Shown: piece after piece, positions 11,040-22,379 of the stretch | How the letters are laid out: each line of letters begins with the position of its first letter | Position numbering within the stretch: position 1 is the first letter of the stretch | NCBI GenBank assembly: GCA_947683425.1 | Contig: CANTUQ010000081.1 | Span: forward strand, 10,308,501-10,372,500 | DNA from: Excoecaria cochinchinensis | Lineage: Eukaryota > Streptophyta > Magnoliopsida > Malpighiales > Euphorbiaceae | Length of the DNA stretch: 64,000 nucleotides | Direction: 5' to 3' | Program-made: the position numbers and the translations under genes | The notes under the pieces: model-generated | Seen by the model: the letters and a program-made list of their open reading frames with translations, nothing else | What the model was told of the DNA's origin: nothing | The model's database searches: none

Positions 11040-11395
11040 GTAAATAATATGGTTTTAGGGTTGACCGACGGGATACCCGTGGGTCAAGGGATGACCCATC
11101 GCTCACTCCGAGCGGTGGCCATCCCTCGTGCGAGTGATGCCTGTCGCTTGCGCTTGAGGGACGCCCATCCCTCGAGCGAGCGATGACTGCCACTCGCCCT
11201 TAGGAATCCCGTCCCTTGTGGGAGTGACGCCCGTCGCTCGCATGGGATGGCACACCTCTCGCGCGAGCAACGCCCATCTTTTGGGCCCGTCTCTCGTAGG
11301 ACTGCCCATCGCTCAAAATGACCGAGGCTGCCCCTTCGACTGACGCACGTCAGAACTTCTAGTGACGCTCGTCGGTCATCGAGCTGCAGCGGTTT
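11040..11395. repeat. CpG-rich direct and inverted repeats in LTR N
   Basis: Short units of the form GACGCCCGTCGCTCG, CCATCCCTCGTGCGAGTGAT and CCCATCGCTC recur at about 30-45 bp spacing. Many are near-palindromic (CTCGTGCGAG, CTCGAGCGAG, CTCGCGCGAG). A shorter related block is at 12125-12240. This occupies the place held by the 34-bp minisatellite in LTR H. Confidence 0.65.
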
Positions 11396-11621
11396 TGAGT
11401 GGATTTTCAATGGATTTTACGGGATTTCAAAGGATTTTTCAAATATTCTATTAGATTTGATGGATTTGATTTGATTTCCAAATTATTTCCAAATATTCAC
11501 CAAATATTTGATTTGATTTTCGGAGATCTTCCAAAATCTGGCAATTTTAATTTGATTTTGTAAATCTTTTTTCAAATTCAAATTTAAATTTTTAAAAAGA
11601 TTTGAATCCTTTTCCTTAGTC

Positions 11622-11629
11622 TATAAATA
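11622..11629 (+). promoter_or_regulatory. Probable TATA box of LTR N
   Basis: TATAAATA lies in the context CTATAAATAGGGGGCTATGA, about 720 bp into the LTR. It is followed by an AT-rich leader. This is the best core-promoter match among the LTRs here. No transcript evidence is available. Confidence 0.55.
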
Positions 11630-12984
11630 GGGGGCTATGATTTATTTTCGGAGGTTAGAAATTTTCATCCAAAAAAGGTTGGAAATTTGTCGGGAAATTC
11701 AGTAAAATTCTCAAAAAATCTCAAAATTTTCTTCTTATTTTTCATGAAAATTTATTAAAATCCTTCAAAATTAAAGTGAATACGAGGAAGCGAAATCAAT
11801 TCGTTTTTTCTTGATTTGTCCTTTCCAACATTCACAATTGCTACAAAAAATTTCAAGAAAGAAAATTAAATTTTCTTTTCTTGATTTAATTTTGAAAATT
11901 ACAATTTCGCAGTAGAAAATTATTCGAAATTGCACATTACTGATTGATCCTTATAGAATTCAAGGGAAGAGATTACACAATATTCGCCTTCAGAAGGTAA
12001 TATTCCAAGGGTAAATATTCTAGATTGACCTCCAATTTATTTTTTCGTTTTGCATCAATTTACTTGTGACTAATTCCCTAAAAAATCGATTTTGAGTTGA
12101 ATTTTACATTTTTTTCGGATCAGGGGCGACCGACGGGTCGAAGCTCCACCGGCGGCCGTCGCTCAAGCCAGCAATGGGCCACCGAGGATGCTTTCCTTTC
12201 GCCCGTCGGTAGGCCCAGGGACACCCGTCGCTCACACGATTTGGGCCGTCCCTAGGTTTTTTTTTCCTTTCCTTGGTAATTTCACTTTCTTTTCTTTCAT
12301 CTTATTTTTTCCTCCTTTTAAAGTAAATTTTTATAATTTAGAATATTCATTTTTTAAATCCTTTTCCACTGTTGTTTTATTATTTTACTAACATGTTGCT
12401 TGCTTTTGTGAGTTTAATTGTTTCTTTTGAATACAGGGAGTCGAGAAAGGAGATCCCATTTTTAGGGACATTAATCGGGTTTATTTTCCTCATCTTATTT
12501 CCTTTTATTTTAAGTTTCAATTCTTATCTATTATATATTATTTTGTGCCCGCTGGTGTGGAAATGGCAAAAGATTTATACAAATAAGCGGGATTTTTCTT
12601 AAATAAAATAGGACCAATATCCTGATTTTCATCCAAGCAAAACAAACATCTTAACATTGTTTTTTTCAAATATGCATGCGGGGAGCAATGTTCTCATCTT
12701 TAATGAATACCCCCATTTTATGCCTGATTCGCATTTATTTAATATTAGGGGTTATATTCCTCCCCTAGTTTTATTGTAATTTGTAGCATTTTCATTTACC
12801 TTATTTCAATCTTGCTTTTATTTATCGTTTTTATTATGTGATCGATATGCGCTCTAATTATTGTATTTAATCGAATAAGAAAATGGAATGAAAATTTTAA
12901 CTCTAAAAACTCGATTATAATTCCCGAACCATCTCTGGTCTTAGGCTCAACGAGGTTAGATGAACCTTTCCAATGTTCTATTGG

Positions 12985-13325
12985 AAAGGGAATTCCAAAA
13001 TATCTCTTGTTGCCCAAAATAGGCCCAAGTTACATTATCTTAGACTCCATGAGGTTAGATGAACCATCTCGACGTACTATTGGGATGGGAATTGCAAAAT
13101 ATCTCTGGCTTGCCCAAAATAGACGTATATGCATTGTCTTAGATTTCACGAGATTAGATGACTCTTTCTAATATTCTATTGGAAGGAGAATTCCAAAATA
13201 TCTCTAATTGCCCAAAATAGACATGCATGTTCTGTCTTAAGCTCAGTGAGACTAGACGATATTTTCCAATGTTTTATTGGGTGGCATCTCCAAAAACCCT
13301 CCTTGTTATCCAAAATAGACGCTAT
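12985..13325 (+). repeat. Degenerate ~100-bp repeats near the end of LTR N
   Basis: Four imperfect copies run in series. Each has a form of CAATGTTCTATTGGAA, then AATTCCAAAATATCTCT, then TTGCCCAAAATAGAC, then TTAGACTCCATGAGGTTAGA. Spacing is roughly 95-115 bp. A single related unit (CCAATAGAATATTGGAAAGG) is in the G LTRs near 46468 and 63640, so the repeat expanded from LTR sequence in N only. Confidence 0.6.
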
Positions 13326-13416
13326 TGTAATCTTTACAAGTCTTATGAACCTTTCTTGAATACCCAAAAAGCGAGTCATTTGGGCCCATCCGGGGTTCGG
13401 CGCGCGTGACACACGG

Positions 13417-13890
13417 GTGTTTCATCCGTGCAGGTGTGGAATCGATAGGAGATTTTGTGAGGACTAATCCACAGCAGCCAAGGCCAACACAATAGGATTG
13501 GGTTTTTGTAGATGTTTTTAATTATGGGAATGGATATCTCGAGATGTAAAGCTTTGTAATGTAACCAGTTTGATATATGTAATACTGAAACTGTAATGAT
13601 GTAATTTTTGTAAGGTATCCAGTTATGTAATTTGTAAGACTCAATTTTTTTATGTAAGGATTGTTGCAACAATTCAGCTATGTAAGTATTTTTGTATATC
13701 AATGAATGAGTTTTTCCAATCACAGTTTTTTTGAGTTTGATAATTCTTCGAATAAGATTTATGCAAAAATAAGTTTTTTTTATTTTTTATTCTGTTATTT
13801 GTATATGAATGTATGTACTGTTATGCCTGAGTTATGTTGAATGTATTTTGTATGCCTTATTCTGCCTGTGACAACCCTGGTCTATCGAGG
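13417..13890 (+). mobile_element. Element A 3' LTR, segment 2
   Basis: This segment resumes with GTGTTTCATCCGTGCAGGTG after the CACGG duplication and follows the 5' LTR closely (5218-5693). It is broken after TCTATCGAGG by the composite element B/D. Confidence 0.9.
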
Positions 13891-14442
13891 TGTAATATGT
13901 CATACCCATACGTAAGGGAGCTCATCCGCAGAGGGAGTGAACACCCGTATGGATGAGGGCGTCACCAAAACAAACCATAACCAAGCAAATATACAAAATA
14001 AACAATTAACTAAATAAATAAATAGCAAAGGAAATTAAAACATAAGTCTCATAATTCTAACTGATCGATCTCATGCAACTTATCAGAACACAAATATGAG
14101 TGTGTGGAACTAGGGTCAATTAGAGCATACAGTTCCGTGTCACAGAGTAGAAACTTACCTGCAATCACATCAGGTGCATCCTGCTCTTCCCGAGCTCTCA
14201 TCGCATAGGCCCTTGCTGGTACCATCTGAGGATGGTCCAATGACTCCGATGGAGCTCCTTCTCTAGGCCAACCACCTCACAACCAGAATATATTCCACAA
14301 TGATCTCACAATCACAATAATAAATAATAAAATGCCTGTAATTCCAGAATAGTGGATAACGAGTGAACACATTAGTACCCGTGGGTATAGTCAAAAGCAA
14401 CATCACTACTTTTTATCCAAAAATATTTTCACATTGGGGGAT
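13891..14442 (-). mobile_element. B/D left terminus: LTR end, protease patch, LTR middle
   Basis: This is a three-part mosaic. 13891-14058 matches the D LTR end at 40147-40317. 14059-14276 is protease (RAYAMRAREEQDAPDVIAGK and LIDPSSTHSYLC, minus strand). 14277-14442 matches the D LTR interior at about 40720-40895. The first switch falls at TCTCATAAT(T)CT, shared by LTR and protease, and the second at a CT/CTCAC overlap. The patch replaces about 400 bp of normal LTR. Confidence 0.75.
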
Positions 14443-15651
14443 CTTAAAACTCAATTACAAGAGCTATTAGATAAAGGCTTTATCAGACTCAGCGTATCTC
14501 TGTGGGGTGCTCCAGTTTTATTTGTGAAGAAAAAATATGGTATGTTAAGGATGTGTATTGATTACCGCCAGATCAATAAGGTTACCGTGAAGAATAGGTA
14601 CCAATTGCCTAGGATTGAGGACTTGTTTGATCAGCTAAGAGGAGTTGGGATATTTTCCAAGATTGATCTACGATCTGGATATTATTAGCTTCAGGTTAAG
14701 GATGCAGATATGGTTAAGACTGCTTTTCAGACGCGATATGGTCACTATGAGTTCCTTATGATGCCGTTTGGTTTGACCAATGCACTAGCGGCTTTTATGG
14801 ATTTTATGAACAGAGTGTTTAAGCCATATCTTGATCGATTTGTAGTGGCATTTATTGACGATATCCTTATTTATTCGAAGAATGAGAGTGAGCATGAAGA
14901 ACATCTTCGGATAGTGCTTCAAGTTTTGAGGGATCATCATTTGTTTGGTAAGCTAAGTGTGATTTTTGGCTTAAGGAGGTGTCCTTTTTGGGACATATTA
15001 TTTCTGCTGAGGGTATTCAAGTTGATCCGGCAAAAATTAAGGCTATTGTGAATTGGAAGGCGCCTAGGAATGTACCTGAAGTGAGAAGTTTTCTAGGTTT
15101 GGCTAGGTATTGTCGACGGTTTGTGAAGGGGTTTTCAGTTATTGCGATAGCTATAACAAGACTTCTTCAAAAAGGGGTGAAATTTGAATGGTCCGATAAG
15201 TGTCGGGCATGTTTTGAGCAATTGAAGAGTTTATTGATTGAGGCTCCTGTGCTTACTCAACCCATTTTGGGTAAAGAGTATGTGATGTACAGCGACGCTT
15301 CAGGTATTGGACTTGGATACGTTCTGATGCAAGAAGGTAAAGTTTTAGCCTATGCATCCCGTCAGTTGAAGCCTCATGAAAGGAATTATCTGACGCATGA
15401 TCTTGAATTGGCTGCTGGGATTTTTGCTCTCAAGATTTGGCAGCATTATCTGTATGGGGAGACGTGTAGGATTTTTACTGACTACAAGAGTTTAAAGTAT
15501 CTCCTCACGCAGAAAGAGTTGAATTTAAGGCAGCGTCGTTGGTTGGAACTCTTTAAAGATTATGATTGTATTTTGGGGTACCATCTGGGTAAGGAGAATG
15601 TTATTGCCGATGCTTTGAGTAGGAAATCGATGTCAAATTTAGTATTGCAAC
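14443..15651 (+). pseudogene. Composite B/D: RT and RNase H block
   Basis: The RT is near complete from LKTQLQELLDKGFIR through MCIDYRQINKVTVKNRYQLP to FIDDILIYSK, and the catalytic YxDD-type box is intact. A stop (TAG) lies at 14686, and a small deletion near 14957 shifts frame (KLSKCDFWLKE is broken). Tether and RNase H follow in the 14979-15794 frame: YSDASGIGLGYVLMQ, HDLELAAG, FTDYKSLKYLL, ADALSRK. The active-site residues look better kept than in A. It sits in opposite orientation to gag-protease of the same composite. Confidence 0.85.
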
Positions 15652-17166
15652 ATTGTAAGTGGAGGCTAGATTCGAAAGAAGCTTTGGTTGCTCAGTTGAA
15701 AGTGAAACCTTCTTTGAGACAGTCGATAGTGGATGCTCAGAAAGTTGACCGGAAGTTGCAACAAGTGTTGTGGGAGGTTCAGAATGGTAAGTAATCTGAG
15801 TTTTCTATAGTGGATGGGGTGCTTATGTATAGAAATCGTTTGTGTGTGCCAAGTGATGATGAGTTAAAGAAGAAGCTTTTGTTTGTGGCACATGCTACGA
15901 TTTTTACCATGCATCCCGGTAGTGAGAAGATGTACAGAGATTTAAAACAGTTTTATTGGTGGCAAGGGATGAAGAGAGACATTGTTAAGTTTGTGTCTAA
16001 GTGTTTGACCTGTCAGCAGGTAAAGACTGAGCTTCAAGTTCCTTCTGGACTGCTCAATCCTTTACCCATCCCTCAGTGGAGGTGGGATGATATTACCATG
16101 GATTTTGTAGCAGGTTTACCTTTGACTCAGTGAAAGCATGATGCGGTATGGGTTATTGTTGATCGACTCACCAAGTCAGCACATTTTTTGCCAGTTTGGA
16201 TGAGTTATTCAATGGATAAGTTAGCAGATATTTATGTGAATGAAGTGGTCAGATTGCACTGTATCAGATCGGGATCCGAGGTTTACGTCAAAATTTTGGA
16301 AAGAGTTGCAAACAGCTTTGCGTACTCAATTAAACTTCAGTACTGCTTTTCATCCTCAGTCAGATGGGCAATCAAAAAGAGTTATTCAGATTCTGGAGGA
16401 TATGCTTCGAGGTTGTGCATTAGAATTGTCAGGCAGTTGGGATAAATATGTGTCGCTCATGGAATTTGCCTATAATAATAGTAATCAAGCACGTATTGGA
16501 ATGTCACCGTATGAGGCTCTATATGGACGGAAGTGTAGGACTCCAGTTTGTTGGACCGAGCTAACCGAACATTCTTTTGTTGGACCAGAATTGGTTAGAG
16601 ATACCGAAGAGAAGATTCAAGTGGTATAACGGAATTTGAAGGTAGCCAAGGATAGTCAGAGATCCTATGCAAATTTGAAGCGGAAAGACATTCAGTTTGA
16701 GGTCATAGACAAGGTGTTTTTTAAAGTGTCGCCTTGGAGGAAAGTATTGCGTTTTGGCAAGAAGGGTAAGCTAAGTCCCCGATTTATAAGACCCTTTGAG
16801 ATTTTGGAAATGATTGGACCAGTTGCTTATAAGTTGGCTTTGCCTTTGGAATTGGCTAAGTTGCACGACGTATTCCATATGTCCATGCTTCACCGCTATC
16901 GATTGGATCCATCACATGTATTGTCAGTTCAAGATGTAAGGATTCAACCGGATTATTCATTAGACGAAGAACCGAAAGCTATTTTAGCTCAAGAAGTAAG
17001 GCAACTCAGAAGCAAGCAAGTTCCTCAAGTTAAGATTTTGTGGAAGCACCATGCGGTTGAAAAAGCTACTTGGGAGCCAGAGTCAGTTATGAGATCTCGG
17101 TATTCGCAATTGTTCAGAGCAAGTGAGAATTTAGAGGACAAAATTCTTGTTAGGAGGGGAGAGTAA
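15652..17166 (+). pseudogene. Composite B/D: integrase, chromodomain and PPT
   Basis: The zinc finger HATIFTMHPGSEKMYRDLKQ with CLTCQQ is intact. Stops lie at 15792 and 16131, and about 16 bp are missing near 16260 (expected RLHGVPLSIVSDRD). The core continues with SDRDPRFTSKFWKELQ and FHPQSDGQSKRVIQ. Another stop lies at 16627. The tail has KVSPWRKVLRFGKKGKLSPR, then the chromodomain segment EEPKAILAQEVRQLRSKQVP, VKILWKHHAVEKATWEP, ending LVRRGE. The purine tract GTTAGGAGGGGAGAGT closes the block. Confidence 0.85.
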
Positions 17167-18043
17167 AATTGTAACACCCCATACCCATACGTAAGGAAGC
17201 TCATCCGCAGAGGGAGTGAACGCCCGTATGGATAAAGGTGTCACCAAAACAAACCATAACCAAGCAAAGATACAAAATAAACAATTTACTAAATAAATAA
17301 ATAGCAAAGGAAATTAAAGCATAAGTCTCATAATTCTAACTGATCGATCTCATACAACTTATCATATAACTTATCAGAACACGAATATGAGTGTGTGTAA
17401 CTAGGGTCAATTAAAGCATACAGTTCTGTGTCATAGAGTAGAAACTTACCTACAATCACGTTAGGTGCATCCTGCTCTTCTCGAGCTCTCATCGTATAGG
17501 CCCTTGTTGGTACCATCTGAGGACGGTCCACTGACTCCGATGGAGCTCCTTCTCTAGGCCAACCACCTTGACCTCTACCTCTGCCCCTACCCCTACTAGC
17601 TTGAGGGGCACTAGATCCCGATCCGCTAGCCTCTTGCTGATCCCGAATGTTCTCACTTAACTTGGGACAGTTTGCTAGGAAATGATCCGTGCTTCCACAA
17701 CGGAAACACCCTCTAGTGAGCCAACGAAACTTACCCTTGTGGACCTTACTATAGTGAGGACACTCAGGTACTACCTCACTTCTGCCACTTGAACCACCTC
17801 TGCCTTCACTAGATACATTCGAAGACCCTTATCTTCTACCCCTCGTAGCCAGACTAGCTGAGGACTCATCCTGAGGATTTGCATGCAGGTGCCTCGATCT
17901 CTTACCCGAAAATGAACCTCCACGAGGGGGATTCCTTCTCTAAGCTCTTTCCTTCAACACTGATTCGGATCTCTCTGCCTACAAAGCTGCTAGGACAATC
18001 TGATAATAACTAACGGCAGGGGCATTCATCAAAGATATCAACA
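17167..18043 (-). pseudogene. Composite B/D: LTR-end fragment fused to protease and gag C-terminus
   Basis: The first 170 bp match the LTR end (as at 40147-40317). The same switch to protease as at 14058 follows. On the minus strand the coding order is normal: gag tail, zinc knuckle CFRCGSTDHFLANC (about 17670-17711), RAYTMRAREEQDAPNVIVGK, IDPSYTHSY, ending EIDQLEL. An extra 12 bp duplicate a KLYD-coding piece near 17360. The active-site glycine is replaced, as in A. The gag N-terminus is at 39402-40038. Confidence 0.75.
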
Positions 18044-18359
18044 TGGCCTGTCACACCCCGATTCCCCCCTAATAGTTTGAGCCATGATTGTGTGTGTGTC
18101 TGTGAGTGTTTTAGCATGTGTTAAGCATATTTTGGGTTATATATATGTTTTGTGGGCTTTATTAGAGTGTGGATGCATATATGATATGAGGGTGTGTGTG
18201 TGTTTGGGTCTTGTTAGTGTGTGTGCATGCTCATAGGGGAGTAGTGTGTGAATTAGTGAGGGTTAGTCTTATGTATAGTGTCTTGCTTTGTTGTAGGGTG
18301 TGAATTATCAGAACCCACCAATCTCGAGGTGACATGCAGCAAGGGAAATTAAGAAGGGG

Positions 18360-18368
18360 TATATAAAG
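18360..18368 (+). promoter_or_regulatory. Probable TATA box of LTR E
   Basis: TATATAAAG lies about 310 bp into the LTR, followed by a purine-rich then pyrimidine-rich leader (GAGAGGAGAGAGAAAG, then CTTCCTCC). If used, U3 is about 340 bp, and both the palindrome array and the stem-loop cluster would lie in the transcribed leader. Confidence 0.55.
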
Positions 18369-19124
18369 AGAGGAGAGAGAAAGAGAGAGCAGAATTCTAC
18401 CCTAGCTCTCCCGTTCTCTTCCTCCTTCCCTCCTTTGCTTCTTCTTTTTTCCTCTTCCTCTTGCTGTACCTTGATTCTTTCTTTTCTTGGCTGTCTTATT
18501 GGTGGATCTTGGTAATTCTCAAGAGCTTTATTGGTAAGTTAGTGGGTTTTTTCTTCTTTTTCATCTTTTCTCTTGATCTTTGCTAGATGTGTTCTTAATT
18601 TAGGTTTTTGTATTTGTATGGTTCTTGGATTTTCTGGGTTTAGAAGTGCCTCCTCGTGATCTCAAGGGAAAAGAGAAGGCAAGTGGAAGTGGAGCTTACA
18701 ACTAGGACCATAGGAATTTTCAGGTTTGGGAATTTATTTGAATTTGTGCATTTTTGTGATTTGGTATGTTGAATGATTTTTCTGGAAATTTGAGGTTTAA
18801 TGAGGCTCATGTTAACGCAAATGTTATGGGTTTTGGTTTGATTTAAGTTGTGATGCATGAATGATGAACTATTGGAGCAAATTTTTAAGTTTGATGAACT
18901 TTATTGCAATTTTCTAGGTTTGTTACTTTTGAGAATTTTGATTATGTTAATTCATGATTTTGATTGTGTTAATTATTGTAAAAGTTGTGTTTTATGTTAT
19001 TTATGTTGCTTAGGAGGTTGATTTTGAGGTAAGATGAAGTTTGGATTGATTTGGGTTTGAGATTGGAGGTTTGGGTGATTTTGGGAGTGTGTTTTTCTGC
19101 ATATTTTCGCGTAAGAGCTGGAAA

Positions 19125-19425
19125 TCATGACTCTGTCACGAGCACGATAGAGCCCGATGAATTCAGCCTCTGCACGTGGCCGAGCGGAGTTGGGTTGCCG
19201 AGCTGCCGCAGTGAGAGCTCTCTGTTGCGAGCACGACAGAGCGCTCGGCTACCGAGCGGATTGGGCAATTCTCTGTCGTGAGCACAAGCCTGTGCGCAAG
19301 CGCGATAGCTTTGGCTAGCCGTTCACTGTCGCGCTGTGCTTCTGTCTTCGCGTGAGCGCGCAGACTGTCGCGATCGCAACCTAGGGCCAATTTTTCCTCT
19401 GTCGCGAGCGTGACACCTCCTAGCT
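19125..19425. repeat. Palindrome-rich block in LTR E
   Basis: Several copies of CTCTGTCACGAGCACGA, TCTGTTGCGAGCACGACAGA, TGTCGTGAGCACA and TGTCGCGAGCGTGAC occur in about 300 bp. They are GC-rich against an AT-rich background and carry inverted CTGTCG/CGACAG arms. Confidence 0.6.
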
Positions 19426-20240
19426 TCAACTTGAGTTTTCTTTTATGCTTTCGATGCCTGGTTTCCGAACTTGTGATACTTTTAGAATTATGCATGGATA
19501 ATTTTATGAATTATATGAATGTGATTTGATGAATTATGCATGACCTGCTAGAGTCAAATAAGTGGATAGTTAGGCATGCCCAATAGAGTTCAGTAGCTGC
19601 AGCCCTCAGTTCCATTTAGACCCTGATCAGGTCCTCCGTTTGGTTCCTCGCCAACCTCAATGTGTTTGGATCTTGTGTAAGATCCCCTCCGTAAAATGTT
19701 TTTGAATGAGAAAGTGTGATATTGATTTTCGATTTGTACCCGTAAGGTACCGCCATGTGTTCACTCGTTATCCACTACTGTGAGTCTGCAGGTATTACAT
19801 TCCGTTGTATTGTCAGAATATGAATCCGAATGACTATTGTAACACCCCCTTCCCATACGTAGGCGATCCCATCCGATAAGTAGTGAGATGCTGTATGAGT
19901 CAAGGTGCCACCAAACAGATACAAAGCAAATCATACATTCATTCATAACATACATGCCGAAATACGGGATAATTAAAACTTTAAGGAAAAAGAAAGCAAT
20001 AGCTGATCATGCATTATTATAACAAAACCATTACAATAATGTTCTGATCAACTAGCTGAAACAAAAGATATTACATAACCAAAATATAAGTACAAAAGCG
20101 GAAGCTATAACAAAACTGATACAAGAGAGTTCTATACAAAAAGAATCATCAGTGATTACAAAAGCTAAGCCCTACACTAAAACCTTCTGTGTTGGCTTGA
20201 CGGCGGCGACTCTCTCAAAGCAAAACTCCTTCCGTACCTG

Positions 20241-20321
20241 CACGGGTAAAAACACCGTGCTAAGCGATAAACGCTTAGTGGGGAAACACACATAAAGTAT
20301 GGACGGCCATTCACAATGGTC
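20241..20321 (-). other. Stem-loop cluster in C 3' LTR
   Basis: CACGGGTAAAAACACCGTG (20241-20259), CTAAGCGATAAACGCTTAG (20260-20278) and GGCCATTCACAATGGTC (20305-20321) are the reverse-orientation counterparts of the A and E clusters. The second has a perfect 7-bp stem. The 5' LTR copy is at 36735-36815. Confidence 0.65.
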
Positions 20322-21000
20322 GTCAAGGCATAACACATTCACGATGGCAAATGCAATAGTTTATAACATAATCCATAAGCATGCTCACAATATAAAGCCT
20401 TACATTCCGCATCTCGAATTCATATCCATTTCAAAAATAATCGAACATGCATCTCATCATTATACTCATTCAGATATCACATTTATATTGTCAAATCAGA
20501 GCAGAGCAAACCAATCGAACACCTGCTGACTCGAGGTAGTGGATAACGAGTGAACTGAGGGTACCTTACGGGTACGAATCGATTACTGAGGGTACCTCAC
20601 AGGTACAAATCAAAAATCATTTTATTTTTATCAGAAACACAATATTTTACTGAAGGGATCTTAAACAAGATCCAAATACTGAGGGGTTCGCGAGTAACCA
20701 AACGGGGGACCTGATCGGGGTCCGAACTGAACTGAGAGCTGCAGCTAAAAGACTCTATTAGGCATGCCTAACTATCCACTTACTTGACTCTAGCAGGTTA
20801 TGCGTCATTCAATTCATGTTTCAATGTACAGCATACAATTCATCTGAAGAATCATGGTATTACTCATATAAAAGCATATAAAAGCACAACATGAATCATA
20901 CAGTAGTAAACTCCATTCACAAGAAATACGAAATTCATTTTTGTGTTAAAACCGGGAAATTTCAGAAAATAGGCCGAACGGGGTGACCAACAAGGTTGGC

Positions 21001-21432
21001 CGGTCACGAGTCGTGACTGGCATCACAACTCGTGACTGGCCTCCTCCGCCTGGCTGGTCAAGAGTTGTGACTGGCCTTCTCCTCCTGGTTGGTCACGAGT
21101 TGTGACTGGGAGTCACGACTCGTGACTGGCCTCTTCCTTTGGCTGGTCACGGTTCATGACTGGCAGTCACTACTCGTGACTGGCCTCCTCTTGGCTGGTC
21201 ACGAGTTGTGACTGGCAGTCACTACTCGTGACTGGCCTCCTCTTGGCTGGTCACGAGTTGTGACTGGCAGTCACCACTCGTGACTAGCCTCTCTGGCTGG
21301 CCTCCTCTTGGCTGGTCACGAGTTGTGACTGGCAGTCACCACTCGTGACTAGCCTCTCTGGCTGGTCACGAGTCGTGACTGGCAGTCACTACTCATGACT
21401 GGCCTCTCTTCTTAGCTAGTCACGCGACAGAC
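21001..21432. repeat. Palindrome array in C 3' LTR
   Basis: About ten tandem units of 40-55 bp are built from GGTCACGAGTCGTGACTGG-like palindromes and CAGTCACTACTCGTGACTGG, separated by CCTCCTCTTGGCT-like spacers. Many units vary between GAGTTGTGAC and GAGTCGTGAC. The block starts after GGTTGGC and ends before ACGAACTGG. Confidence 0.85.
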
Positions 21433-22363
21433 ACGAACTGGAAACGGGAAATTCAACAGGATCACGATTTTCCATTTCCAGAATTCCCAGAACTCAAAAA
21501 TCAATTCCAAAATTGAATCAAAACCATACAAATCTCATCATACCTTCCAGAAGATGTCCCATACAGTATAAACAACATAAATACTACTTAATTCAGAAAT
21601 CAAAACAACCAAAATCAAGCATAAACACATTCAAGTTTCTCAAGAACATAAACCCTAAAAATTACAGTAACTTAAATTCTCAAACAAAATTTCTAAAACA
21701 AGTCCCAAACCTGAAATCCTTAGCCTCAAATCACTTAACTCCACTACTCCCAGCAATCTCCTTGCCCTTGGGATCGCGTGGAGCCTCAGCTAAGCACAAC
21801 ACATCAAAGAACACCCAAAAATGCAAACCCTAAGTTAAATCTAAACCCAAAGAAGAAGAAGATGAAAACAAAATGAAAAGAATACATTTACTTACCAAAA
21901 AGGATGCAAAGAGATGATTAATTCCACCAATAAAGACTTGAAGGCACACTAGAGTTCTTAGAGTGAAGAAAGTGAAGAAGAAGAAGAAGATGAGGGGAAG
22001 AAGGAAACGTAAATCTGCCCTTCCCTAAACATATGTCAATTTCCTATTGGTGAAACTAACCATTCACACCCAACAAGCATGGACTACACACACCCAATGC
22101 ACTCCCAACTAATACACAACCTACAATGGTATGAACACACACACTACGCACTCCCATCTTAAAACATTTTAATATGATATGTTCAAGTGCACACAATCAT
22201 TTCCCAATTAATTCACACACTAATGCCACACATATTACCATATGCTAATAAACCCCCAAAAACATGCATTTTTACCAAAATATCCTTATGATATGCCGAA
22301 CACATGCAAATGCATGCTCACAAAGACAGGCTCATACTACTAGGGGGCAAACGGGGTGTGACA

Positions 22364-22379
22364 ACTCTCCCCTACTAAC
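22364..22379 (-). other. Polypurine tract of element C
   Basis: On the minus strand GTTAGTAGGGGAGAGT lies directly before the LTR start TGTCACACC. It is preceded by the end of the chromodomain reading frame. Confidence 0.8.

Larger units (their letters stand above)
10904..13411 (+). mobile_element. Solo LTR N (Ogre-like)
   Basis: This LTR starts TGTAGACATCGGG and ends GCGCGTGACA, with a perfect 5-bp TSD CACGG at 10899-10903 and 13412-13416. It is 2,508 bp long with no internal region, so it is a solo LTR left by LTR-LTR recombination. The termini match LTRs H and G, but the interior is diverged. It has a CpG-rich array (11040-11395), a TATA box, and a 3' part with four imperfect repeats containing TTCCAAAATATCTCT near 12990-13330. 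Confidence 0.92.
19838..22363 (-). mobile_element. Element C 3' LTR
   Basis: On the plus strand it runs from TGTAACACCCCC to GGGTGTGACA and is 2,526 bp long. It differs from the 5' LTR mainly by scattered transitions, a palindrome array longer by about 116 bp, and absence of a ~46-bp pyrimidine-rich piece. A short ORF at 21513-21833 is AT-rich leader sequence, not a gene. Confidence 0.93.

Noticed and set aside
14443..17166. An independent complete element B in plus orientation
   Set aside because: No matching LTR pair or TSD flanks the pol block alone; the TSD-bounded unit is 13891-42397.
21001..21432. CRISPR-like regular repeats
   Set aside because: Units are palindromic, vary in length and spacing, lack unique spacers, and lie in a plant LTR. 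The 50-bp array at 49061 likewise has no spacers.
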